Origin: Paramarasmius palmivorus | Lineage: Eukaryota; Basidiomycota; Agaricomycetes; Agaricales; Marasmiaceae | Direction: 5' to 3' | Assembly: GCA_037176845.1 (NCBI GenBank) | Contig: JAYKXP010000123.1 | Location: 1-64,000 of the forward strand | Length of the DNA: 64,000 bases | Shown here: positions 34,620 to 46,429 of the stretch, one piece after another | How positions within the stretch are numbered: the stretch's first letter is position 1 | Layout of the letters: the number at the start of each line of letters is the position of its first letter | The notes under the pieces: model-generated | Told to the model about the DNA's origin: nothing | The model's input: only the letters and a program-made list of their open reading frames with translations | The model's database searches: none | Translations under genes and position numbers: made by a program

Positions 34620-36100
34620 GCCTTAGAACGACCTTGCGTTCAGCTATTTAAATAGCCCGAGTGGAAGTCAGGGAAAGTGATCCGCTTCGACCAGGGAAGA
34701 TGCGGACGTTCACGTTGAGGTACTTGTAATTCACACCGATAGATAATCGATAACATGATCCATCTCGTATTGAACCCTTCATACTCGACCATCAACGCTA
34801 GGATCTTCGAAGGTGAGTACAGGGATCGGAAAAGTAAAAAGGATATCACCTACGGACTACTTATTGTTAGCCCCGGAAAAGGCTCATATTGGACAGTATA
34901 CGAATGGTAAAACATCCATCCACGACGATACTACTGGATCTCCAACAATCCAATCTGAACCTTGGAAGCGTCGTAATGACACGCGAACGAACGAAACATG
35001 GCTATCTTTCACGACCCACTTAATCATTGACAATGTATATCCCAGGAACGAAGCGACCTGGCAAACAATTGCAGAGCAGCCATATCATGGATCCGGAAAA
35101 ACCAGCACGAACCCAACAGTGGCGTGAACCAATCTGCTAATGCCGAAACATGACAGACGTCACGACACCAGTTGCTTTCGCCCCGGGGGGTGAGTTGTGG
35201 GTCATGGATAGTCTTTGGGAAATAAGTACGAGGAAAGTGAATCCTACGTCGTACCGGTATCATCGTCAGATACACAAGGCAAGAAAACACTTGGACACTT
35301 ACCTTGATCGCGTTGACACTTAAGAACGAATGTCTAGCGTTTGTTGAAGCCCACGTAATTAATTCTTTGTTTGAAGATCTAAGCATGAAGCAGAGTTAGC
35401 TTTGGGGAGGATAAAAGAGTGAAAAATGAATACAAGAAACAGGAACGGTAGAACGACTGTCCTGAGAAAGAAAAGTCCATTGGGGGAACCCTGAATGAGA
35501 AATACATATGAGGGGTAAACCATAGACCGAGGATTCAAAAACAACTTTGAAAGCCATAAACAGAGCCGAGCCTTCCATAGTGACTGGTATAGCATCCCTC
35601 ACTCTGGCTTGAGGTGTATGGCATGTACCGGGACTTGGAAAAGCATATTGGAACTGAAAAAAGAGCTCAAAAACGTGCTGAATTCGCGCTATTTTTTGAA
35701 GTCAAAAGCAGGAATAGATGAATAGGTTGGAATGGGGAGATATCACGGTAAAGAAGATGTAGCGGCCTGGGAGAAGGAAAACTTATGAGAAACAAGCATG
35801 CAGAGAGCATAGGCACTATTGCAGCCTGTATACTCTCGTCATATGAGCACCAGAATGAGGCGTCTGCAAGAGGAACCATCATAACGATGGCTTTGGGTCT
35901 TAGTACGCGAAAGGTGTATCTGAGAAAGACCATGAGCATAAGATTGTGAAAGGTACAGGAGAAAGAACGTACGAGTGAGCGTGGGCCTGCTAATACGACT
36001 GCGACGGAGTAGATATCGTGAACAATGATGTCCTGTTGATTTTCTGGACTGTTATTCATTGTTGAGCGAGAATCGACAGAGCACCTTGATTTGTTCGATT
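34620..36100 (-). pseudogene. S-family gene copy 2
   Basis: A partner of the 10.87-12.4 kb relic. Pieces: MEGSALFMAFKVVFESSVYG (possible start near 35.57 kb), then a hydrophobic leader. ITWASTNARHSFLSVNAIK ends at a GTAAG donor near 35.305 kb; TYFPKTIHDPQLTP follows. ILALMVEYEGFNTR lies near 34.8 kb. It is less eroded than copy 1 but still has stops. Its position relative to M gene 2 repeats that of S1 and M1. Confidence 0.45.
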
Positions 36101-36900
36101 CGGTCAAACCCATATGGCCGGTACCCATCTGGGGGAGTCAGCCTCCATGTATTGTGTATCCAATCGCAGAAGAGTCGTTTTCGTGCCTTTATGATACCCT
36201 TTGAATTAGCCTCATCCAACAATGAAAACAAACGAGTCACTCATTCCTCTCAAATGATCATGACACGTTGCTGAATCTTATTGATGACTACCCTCTTCTT
36301 GGGGCTCTCGATGCGCCCATTCATTCCTCGTCTCCCTAAATCCTAGCTCTCTTTCGCCTTCCGACCTTTTACCGCGGCTTTTACTACTATGCAACTGCTA
36401 TGCCATACATTTTCTATGAATGCTCATTGCGGAGGGGCACTTGACAACTTGCAATGAGGAGAGCGTGTGACGGAATGTGACTCGGAAGTGCTGGAGGTGC
36501 CAGGAGGTGGATATAGGGGGAATGGGCGCATTGGGATGATAGTCGCGTCGTCTAGTGGTGTGGTTGCCGAGGCGTTGGGTGCGTTGGGCAGTGTTGACGA
36601 CTGCAAACTATGTTGCATTTCGAGTAGGGTCTTGTATCGGTAGCTCTCTACGCCCATTTTATGGTGATTGCGCTGTTTTTGTGGGAAGGGAGTCGGAGAG
36701 AAATAAATGGAAAAAGGAAGACCTCGGTTAAATCGGATTTGACGACATGGCCGACACAGCCACGACGCATGATTGTCACGGGTTCATCACAGGCTTCGCA
36801 GGATCTGAACCCCCCTCAAACTCCTCAAAGATCACAATTCCCTTCTAGGGCTATATTCTGCTTCTTTGACGATGGAAATGCTGTTCTACCTGTCAAAGTA
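36100..36900. other. S2-M2 intergenic region with empty insertion site
   Basis: It holds the unoccupied GGCAGTGTTG site (36587-36596) matching the 171 bp insertion upstream of M1, and the leader motif CTGTCAAAGTAGACG near 36890. No gene is seen. Confidence 0.5.
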
Positions 36901-36971
36901 GACGCCGTCATTCACAGCATGTCCTTCATGGATAAAGGACGCAGAATTCTGGCTGCCTTCCTCACCCTTCC

Positions 36972-38605
36972 ATGCTCCTCCTCTACGCCCTTGCGAGGCC
37001 CATCGCCTCCAGCCTCTCCGCTGCCACCACTGACAACTCAACATCTTTTGATCCCATAACCGGGGAATGCATCAACATTAATGGTTGTCGCACCACCACC
37101 GGGATAATTTGGAGCTGTCTCTCGGTCATTTTCATCTGCACATGGGTTGCCATCCACCCCAACATTCCAGTCCCAGGAACTCATTCAGCGGTAGCGGTCT
37201 ACCAAAATGTCGAATTCATGGTTGTAGCGCTTCTTGCGCCAGAGTTTATGGTTCTGTGGGCGATGAGGCAGCGGGGGCGGGCAAAAAAGATTCGAAAGAA
37301 GTTCAAGAGTGCGTGTCCACCTTGATAACTGGTGCTATTGCTGATGCTCTCCTCTCAGAGTACCGGTGGGGCATGTCACATGGGTTCTTCGTAATCATGG
37401 GTGGGTTTGCGTTATACGACGAGGGGAAGTTTTGTGGGTATCTTTGGGATAGACGTAGGGAGCCTATATGGAGATATCCATTCGATGGCAAATCAGAAGC
37501 ATGGTTTAAGGATATCAAGGACTATCATAAAGCACATCAGGAGCTTGAAAACATGGTAAGTAACCCATTTCCCTGGTATCCCGGGACCTAGACTTACCAT
37601 TGCCAGAGAAATGGACATGGAAAAAGCTCAGAATCCTCTACTCCTCCAGATGGCCATGAAGATACCCCTCAAGAGACACCATTACCACCCTCCTCCGAAC
37701 CTGAAACTATCCTCGAATTCCTCGTCGCCAAAGGGTACATCACCCTCACCGAAGACGAGATCAAGGACAAAAGCCATGCCGACGTTATCACCAAATCCAT
37801 CGCCGTCATCCAAACTATCTGGTTCATCATGCAGGTCATCGCTCGCGCAGTCGAGGGTCTCGCTATCACAGAGCTAGAGATCGTCACTGTTGGTTTCGCG
37901 ATCTTGAACTTTGGAACGTACTTCCTGTGGTGGAACAAGCCCCTGCGGGTTAGGCATCCTGTGAGGGTGTATTGGAGGCAGATGGAGAAGTTGGGGGGAG
38001 GGGATATCAATGGGGGTAAGGGAGCGATTTGGAGGACGTGCTGCGAGGGAGGTAGTGCGATTGTGGAGTATATCTATGCCCCCCACTTCTTTTTTGAAAT
38101 TGAAGGCCCCGACAACAAACTTTTCCGGCTTCTGCTCCTTCCGCTATGGACCTTATGGCACATCTTCTTCGTATGCCTCGGAATCCTCCAAGACATAGAC
38201 GACAGCAACGTAGCAATCCCAATCTCCTCCCGATTACACGACGATCCTCTCCATCTTTACATCGCCGTCTACGGAATCGCCGCTCTCTTCGGCGCCATCC
38301 ACTGCATCCCATGGTTTTTCCAATTTCCGACTCATACCGAACAGCTGCTTTGGCGTATATCAGCTGTTGCGGTTGCGGTTGCGCCGGTTGCGATGGGGTT
38401 TTTGCATGGGTATATCAAGAAGTTGTTTCCTTCAGCTCCGAAATGGGTTCAAGTGACGGTACTCATTATCATGCCCATTCTTTCCTTCGCATACGCCGTT
38501 TTCCGCATCATTCTTCTCGTCATCGCATTCACCGCTTTACGGGATCTCTCCCCGAGTGCATATCAAACCGTTCAATGGACGACTTTCATTCCTCACATTG
38601 GATGA
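36972..38605 (+). CDS. M2: multi-pass membrane protein, intact, three exons
   Basis: Exons 36972-37308, 37359-37555 and 37607-38605 give 510 residues. Exon 1 (337 nt) and exon 2 (197 nt) have exactly the same lengths as in M1, and the introns are in the same phases. Signal-like N-terminus MLLLYALARPIASSLSAA, C33 and C39 loop, membrane segments near 44-61 and 81-98, then exon 2 with GMSHGFFVIMGG. Exon 3 has a Ser/Pro linker, TEDEIKD, WFIMQ, TELE and WWNKPL, then four or five helices, ending HIG. Differences from M1 cluster in the linker after WWNKPL and before the last two helices (shorter by 11 residues overall). The open frame and intact splice sites argue for a functional gene under selection. 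The product is probably a membrane protein of unknown role. Confidence 0.87.
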
Positions 38606-38929
38606 TTTAGGTATGTCTACTATCTCTTTCACTGGACGAACGGACTGTCAAGCTAATTCGATCTTCATAGTTTCAGCTTCTTGTCTATTTGTTTGTCATG
38701 TCCTCGCGCGTCTTATTTCATTTATCTGTTTTGGATCTTGCTTTCGTCTATGTATACCCTTATGCATCGCCGCTATCATTCTCTTTGCGATTGTCGGTTT
38801 TCCATAATACTAGTGCCACTATTGCCGTCCATATCTTCGTCACGTTCTCGGTTTGTCTATATCAAAACTCCCTAAAGCCCCTACTTACATTTTAGTTGTG
38901 TTTATACAAGAGAACGAGTTCTATATAAC

Positions 38930-41320
38930 CCAGTCAGCGAGATGAAGCAACAGAAGCTTTGGTTTCATGGATACATGAGAAGAACAATTATCGAGTATGA
39001 GACCACTATCACGCTCAAACTCAATGGGGGTATTGAAAGTGAAATCTCAATTATCCAAAGCGTCAACGTAGGGTAGATACATCGAATGTGCGGTAAAAAT
39101 AAGATGATTATGCCGAATGACGAACGTGGACGGGGAACGACCAAATGCTGACCCTAGTTGAAGGCGAGCAGACCTCTATAAAGTCCCGAGCGTCAAGTAT
39201 GTAGATCGTGGAATCGTAGATTACATGCCCAGTCTGAAAGAAGCATATGTCTCCTGTAGCTAGAATGAGCTTGACAAGCTCAGTGGATGGGAAGTATGTA
39301 CAACATACCTCCGACACGATAGTCTATGCCAAACCTGAGGAAGAGACCACCGTAAAGTTCTAGGTCCTAGAAACGGAGATCGTACCCATTAGCATTCGAG
39401 GAGAGCACGAATAGTAACGAACGCTCACCTTTGGAATGTTCACCAAAGCTTAAAGCTACCGGCGAACGCTGTCAGAATGCTAACGAGCATACTATAACCA
39501 AGATCTTTCACTCGCTCGCGGAGTACCACCGGTACTTGATATTGGAACATCGATAGACCTAACGTATGTGCCCGTTAGCATGAATCTATAACCGAGCTGA
39601 TTGAACAGAACGTACCAGGAGCGTGACGTTCGATATGGATATCATGTCAAGCACTAAGAATACCAGGTTGTAAGTATGATGTACGGAGGCTAGGGTATGC
39701 TAGACGTACCTGGGTTTGCAGAGTGCAGCACTGAAAGGGCGTCCTTGAATGTCCCGGAACGTAGAGCCCTACGTCAAGCTGGGCACTAGTCATGTCAAGA
39801 TAAGTATAACGAATCAATGTATGAAAAGGGTATGACTTACCTCCAACCTCAGGCGTAGCGTGACCAGAAACACGCGGCTAGAGTAAGCGGTACCCTTGAA
39901 CAAGTACTCATCGACACCAGTCTATCGTGATACGTTGATCCTTGACTGCAGGAGAATGTATTAGTAGGTGCGCAGGTGAACAATACGGAAACATACAGCA
40001 TCACGTTCGCCGAAAAAGGCATCGGCTACAGAGAGCCCCGCCCATGCATGTTGCATGCCAAGGATCGACATGATTTCAGCGCGAACACGAGCACAATGTT
40101 CTAATCGCATAGATTGATCATTTGCGACCACCTCGATGTGATACAGGTAGCTCCGATAGCGTTCTGGTTGACATGGTGGTACCCAGTTTGGCGTGGTCAT
40201 CGTTGTTCGAAAGTGCAAAGGTCATCCTACAACGTCGTATTAATATCAAAGTACCTCGACAAAGGAGTTATCTGGAAATTTACCTTAAGCCTGCTAGTTA
40301 ATACGCCGGTATTTCTCGCTCAGAAGGGAAAGGGTTGGCTGTGGTAGCAGTTCAACGTCGAGGCTATGGTACGTTCGGTCCTTGTTTGAGGTCTACTGGG
40401 GCCATGTCAGCTTTAGGAAGAGATGGAATGTGAACGACGGAAACGCGGGAGTGGTGCAGCATGAAGGAAGACGCAACGAAAATGCTGGAACAACACCAGT
40501 ACAACAGACATGCGATAAATGAATGGGAAATAAAGCTAAGTGTGAAAAGGGTCATTCCAGAACAATAGCGCGCACATACCTGACATCATTCTCTGCAAGA
40601 ACCCCCTTTACTGACAAACACTTCACAACTGCATTTGCTCCTCGTGGCCTTGGTGGTGAAATGGCTCAATTACTGTACGAAACCTGCAAGATAGGGTCAG
40701 CGCTCATCCGAGTAGTAGAGGATATCGGGACAAGGGACGGAGTAGACTCACAGCCGTATGTGTGCTATCGAGTGCACTGTTTCTGCGTCACGGGTTCTTG
40801 TGGATAGATCTAACGGGAGTGTGAGCCAAAGGAAGGAGAAGGAGAGTAGGGGAAATATCACATACGTCCGAGTCTCCTTGGAAGCGCAGCGGCAAGAGGA
40901 ACGGTTTGGGAGGAGCCGGTTGTAGATGGATGACGTCCTTCTCGCAGAGTATTCGAGCTTATCGGCGCAAGGGAGGTATTCGATGGGAAGCCGTGTTCGG
41001 GAGAGCATGATTGGGGAGTCGGAGGACAAAAGTCGCTGTGGGAAGAGGAGCAAAGGGGTCGTGTTTGGGAACCTGGTAGGCCGGTGGTTGCCAAGCAGAC
41101 TCTGAGGATGAATTGGTGAGTGGTGTCAGCGTGATAGTCGCCTGTAGTCGCTGTCCATGTCGGAGTTGAACATCTTTTGTGGTCCTTATCGTCGTCGGTG
41201 AGCAAAGGAAAGTGAAAAAAGCGGAGGAAAAAAAAAGCTCCGCTTATGTCAACGGTCTGGACTTCCAGGCACAATACGTCATGTCGCCAAGACTCGCGTT
41301 TCTTTGCTCGATTCTCGCCA
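38930..41320 (-). pseudogene. R-family gene, copy R4
   Basis: It starts shortly after M2, as R1 does after M1. Aligned pieces: 39.02-39.45 kb with 23.23-23.64 kb in R2; a 5' exon containing YQVPKHDPFAPLP near 41.06 kb. Donor complements (CATACCTCC, CTTACCTCC) recur. A 163-residue frame runs through 40858-41346 but includes the purine-rich promoter and is probably not a protein. Confidence 0.45.
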
Positions 41321-43560
41321 AATTGATACTTACCACAGGAGAACACAGGCTACGCGACACCATCTCTGTCCCATAACTAGAGCTCCACTATACAGGAAAA
41401 CTACATCCGCCTATGGTATCAGATCGAGTCGATTGGCCATCCGCGAAGCTCCACCTGGCGATACACATACTCTGTCCTTCCTGCGGTATCCATATCGCCC
41501 ACTCCTCATTCCAATATCAGTCATTCCAGCAACAAGCAAGTACCCGCGGTCCATGCCTTTGCACACAGCATCGGGGACATATAGACCTTGAATGACCGCG
41601 CAATTGAGTACGAAGATTTCGAGAAACACGGCGGAACCATACCTTCAACGGTAGTCGATTCTTTGAGTCGGGCGGCGTTACGATGGCCTGGGATGAATGC
41701 ATAACAAAGATGGGGTGAATTATGGCGGTTATTTAGTCTTCAACTATTCTTGAGGCCTTTCTTTTAGTCTTGCTCCTTGACTCTTACCCGGAAGCTCCTG
41801 TGTATTAGCAAGATATCGTTAGTTATCATGCGAAAGGGAAGCCCAAACGAGAAACGTATGTATGCCCTCCGATACCTAAGCTCTCTCCTTGCCCACATGT
41901 TCAATACCGACTCGATCCGTCCCAGCCTTCCTCTTTATGCCTTTCCCAGCGAGTTCGGATCCAAGCTGTGAATTTGCACGTTCTGTTGGGTACTCGTAGA
42001 TTGGTAAGTGACTATGATTTGTTTCGAGCGCCGACAAGCACAGGTATACATCCTATAAACTATTCCTGTAGTCAGCACGCATAAGATACCATGAGAGCAT
42101 GGCAACGTACCAGGTCTTTCTCTCGGTGACCATCAACGTGCAGCCCTTTCCAACGTCCCTTTCCAGTATCTCTGTGGGACCAGGGAAGATCCTCTACTGG
42201 AAGTGACCTGAGCTCAACCGCTATCGAAGTAATGCGCCATGAGAGGAAAAACATACCTTAGGACATTGCGATTCATTTGGATTTTCATGCGGTAGGTGAG
42301 AAGAAGAAGGAAGAAGGATGCTTGTCGTCGTGGTTCGGGATCAAGACGCTGTTGACATCGTTTCCCACGACGATAACGCTTCTTTTCACACCACCACGAC
42401 TAACTCGGCTCCATCCTCGGCTCTCTGAGACTGCTTCTCAATAGATGCTCCTCTGGAAGTTCTTTTCAAGCGGCCACAATAGCGGATGGAAACTGGGATA
42501 GTACTTCAAATCAAGATACCTTCCTATCAGATCCCAAGAACGCTCCGCTCCATTCCACTCTACGGCTACGTTTGGATGATTATCCAGCCGCTCACGAGGA
42601 CTTTCGATCTCGAATGTTGAGCCTGGCATCTTCGTTCTGTGGACCGGTTCTTCACTTTAAGCGTGCTATTCTGGTTATCGGATACACAAGGTACTACCGA
42701 GATCCCGCCATATCAAGCTTCTTTCTGAGTGATATCCTGGTTTATGCACACGCCATCTCCGGGCCTTTCTTGTGACTTGCTGCATCCGATCCCTGAACAG
42801 CTTCTCTTGCTCTGAACCTCTTCGTGTTATCCATTCAAAGGCACGTACTTTCGACTTTCCGACTACGCCTCTCCCATTCTGCGAGAGGCGCATAAACCCT
42901 GAATACCTCGACTCGGGCGTTCGGTAGTGCTGACCTTCTACCCTGCGTGTTTTGTTCGTTTCTAGGAAAGGCGTATCAAGTATTTCACTTCGAAAAGGCA
43001 GCGGAATCCTGATGATTAAAATTCGATTCATTGTGATTCAAGAACGTACTTGAATCTTGTACATCACGATAATGCTATCGAGCGACGTTTCTGGAGGTCG
43101 CGAGATTTTGATTGAGTAAAAACGTCCTGTTTTTCAATATTACCTATTCGAAATCGTCTATCCTCCGCAAGTCTCGCCTCTGCAGTGCATCTATACCTCT
43201 TCAAGTCATGACGAGTGTCCATTCTCCGAGACACGGATAGCTTTGATACCTCGAGATGGTTGTCAACCTGTGGTTTGTCCGGTGTTCGTTGCCATCGCTT
43301 CCGCTTCTGGACAGCTCTTACCCGGCATTTTACGACGCAAATGCAGCGAAACAACCAATTTTTATTAAGTCTACAGGTCCAAATCTCGTACCTGCCCCAT
43401 CATCTCCTGACTTGTTGCGAGTGAGCGAAATCTCCAACGTCAAAGAAATTGACTGTGGACAAATAACGTCAGGGTTCTACTTTATTGGGAGTTACGCGAA
43501 TAACTACATGAGTACTCGTTCATCGCGCCTCGCTCAAGGCATGAACAAACACCTGGTAGC
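41150..43560. repeat. Segmental duplication, copy B (with 25.43-27.62 kb)
   Basis: The partner of the block at 25430-27620, near-identical over long runs (for example around 41.42-41.6 kb and 42.3-42.45 kb) with small insertions and deletions. Confidence 0.7.
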
Positions 43561-43590
43561 TGGGTTCTTGCCTAATCTACGGAACTGAAT
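41330..43590 (+). pseudogene. T-family gene, copy T4
   Basis: The landmark GTTTCCCACGACG begins at 42360, 1116 bp from the decayed palindrome TTATGTCA (41244-41251). FNTDSIRPSLPLYAF is near 41.9 kb. An open frame at 42572-42775 keeps YYRDPAISSFFLSDILVYA shared with T2. Confidence 0.4.
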
Positions 43591-43839
43591 TAGCGTCTAG
43601 AGCAAAGGGGAGGTACGGAAAGTAATATAGCTGGACTAGGAAGCGTCGGTCGTCCAGTTTCATTTACATGGACATGAGAACATGTATGAGATAGTCATGG
43701 GAGCGGGATCGGAAACTCGCAAGGCTGGCAAAAAGTTAAATCAAGGTAGCTCTCATATTTAGGTACCTAGTTTTCCTGTTCTTGGCCGTGAATGTCTGAA
43801 TATACTGAGATGAACAATGCATCATTCAGTTTCTCCAGG

Positions 43840-46420
43840 AACTGCTAGCGTTTCAACACTTTGCTAAGACTATGATGGTTCTTGGGCAAGCACAAGCAAC
43901 CCGATAAGATGAAACCTTAGGTGAGTGGTTGAGGCGTTCAGCATTCGTCAAGTTAACGCCACATTGAGGTTCTCTATATCCATAGTAGAAAAGGGAAAAA
44001 TTACAGGCTGCGTCAGTCAGATATCAAGGGCAACAACATACCCACCGTACCGTGATATAGCCCAATAAATCGGGGTCGATAATACCCTTTCCAGCAAGAT
44101 ATCAGCTACCAAGGTACGTCGAACTGGAAGTTGGTTATCGGAACATGTTCTAGCTTTGATAAACGTGCGTTAGTGAGGTAGCACGACCTCATGAATGGCA
44201 GGGCGACAATTTCATCGCGGAAGCTTTGTTTTGGATACTGTCAGTAGAGTACTATGACTCTAGATGAATGAAGAACAATCGTGAACGCACCTAGGGGCAC
44301 CGAACGATGTTCTACCGAAGCTGAGAACGACACGAGATTAATCGGAAATCACCAAGACACCTAGCATATCCGTCCTTTGACTTTGCCGAGACAGTCCAGT
44401 ATAGTGTACTGATACAGGATGCTTTGATTTCGAGGGAAGTAACGGCTCTCAGGTGTTATTGTTCACAGAAAGTACAATGAAGATGAACCCTAGGACATCA
44501 CACAGGTATCACAATGAGATATGTTGATCGAGGATTGACTTCAAAACTTACTTTGATCAAGCCACAGGCATATGACACGAAGACGCTCCCCATCTTGGAG
44601 CGGACGCATAAACATTTGAATGAAGTTGAGAAGATTGATTTGACATTCAAAGGTCTGAATGTAAGCTCGAGGAAAGATAGAGAAAAAAGCTACCAGATGA
44701 GTGATATCAAGCCCAGAAAACTCAAACGTGGCGCATCGAGGACAAGACAGATGCCATCGACCAAAGCCTATGTTTCTAACACAAAGCACAAGTCCTAGAT
44801 GTACTCAGCGCGTAAGGAAAAAGTATATCGAACCCAATACGCGATAATCGTGTACTAAACGATCCCAGGAATATCCGCCATTGATCTTCGGCATTTACCA
44901 AAGATGAACAAGCATACGGGCGAGATTAAGATGAATACTCGAGTTGCCGAATCAGCACCCAGAGATTGGTGTCAGCTACAACGCATGAGTGGGTGAGCGA
45001 GTACGGATCATGTTGCACTAACCGTGAGGTGTATTCCGATGCTCAGATATATCAGTACGGTACCATGACCAATAGTCACCGTCTACAGGAACAATAGATA
45101 GTGATTTGAGCCATGGCTCCCCAAGAGAGATAAAGCGCAAGCATACCTCGATCCGGAATCAGCCTCAGATTAGCCCACACAATGTTCAATAATGATGCTT
45201 TCGGTGAGACGTCATGAACCTGAAATGGACTAAATATCTGTGACCGCAAGTACAGCAACCGGAAAGACGACACTTACCATGACACACGGATTTCAATGTC
45301 GCAAAGCAAACAGAACTGGCTTGTACCCGATTTGACGATTGTATTACTATTACTCGAACTATGTCAAAACGGGAATGCATGGCACAAGCTAGAAAGAAGA
45401 ACGTACCTTAGATAGCCATCCAATTGATATGGAGAAACAACGGGGGTAACCAATGGTGAAGCTAGCGTAGCGTATGTATCTATCTGGATAGCAACATGTG
45501 CATGTGCTGCACGAACAACAGAACATAAACATACCTGGTAAATCTACCGTATAATTCTTGAATCGCGAACCTAGCCTTAGATCGTGCGTTTGCCTAGCTA
45601 GTAGATGCACGCCTAATCACACCCGTTAATATCAACAGATTATGTGGGTAAGTAACCCTCACTTTCGGAGCGTGCACCGAAAGATCAAGATACAACGGCG
45701 GCAGTAGGACTCATGATTTACAGTGCCTTTGAAGGCAGGCGTTATAGCACCGATGTTGACGTGGTATCAACTACGTGAATGTAGCCTAAAGGTGATAGGA
45801 TATGGCTATTAGTATATATCGGTCAGCAAAGAATCTGGGCACTCACCTCAGTATGGCTAAACGAGGATATTCTCCATCTTAAAAAGAGGGGAGGCTGATC
45901 GCAATCAACTATTCTTTACGCCTAGCGGTATGGTAGCATCAGTTTCAGTAAAAGGAGACAGCGCAAAGAAGGAACGGGAAGGAGTGGACCTGGGATTGGA
46001 ATCAAATGGCGGGTAAAGGAATCAGATATAGCGTACACCGTGAACAGTGAGTTTTGGTACGGCGAGGTACCATCATACCATGGCACAAAAAAAGGAATAT
46101 GAGGATAGTTAAGGGTGAAGGCTCCGAACTAAGTTCAAGAAGCATGCCTAGGAATATAGTTCAGGAACGGTTGGTCTTGCAGATGCCAGGTACGGAGATC
46201 GGGTGATGAAGGGATACGAGCTGTAGTATAAGTATCTAGGCAAAGGAATTGAGTTATTATTTACGTCCAACGACCTCTGGAAACACGAGGAATTCGAAGA
46301 AAAAGAGCCTACGGGATCGGTGGGAAGTGAAGACAGTCAGGTAGCATGTGACAGGAACGTACGCGCTACTTGCGATTCCAGTTGACTTTCAAATCCTATA
46401 ACATCGCCATATAACTAGAT
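43840..46420 (-). pseudogene. R-family gene, copy R5
   Basis: Minus exons before donors: AYIQTFECQINLLNFIQMF near 44.65 kb; PRCFSISIGWLSK near 45.42 kb, matching PISLSWWSK in R6; VLLPPLYLDLSVHAPK near 45.68 kb, matching VLLYLYFSVQALK in R6. These hydrophobic exons support a membrane protein. Stops lie between and within exons. Confidence 0.45.
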
Positions 46421-46429
46421 GAACGGTAT

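Noticed and set aside
40858..41346. 162-residue minus-strand frame
   Set aside because: Spans the purine-rich promoter and the R4 first exon; the homologous R2 frame is different. Not a protein on its own.
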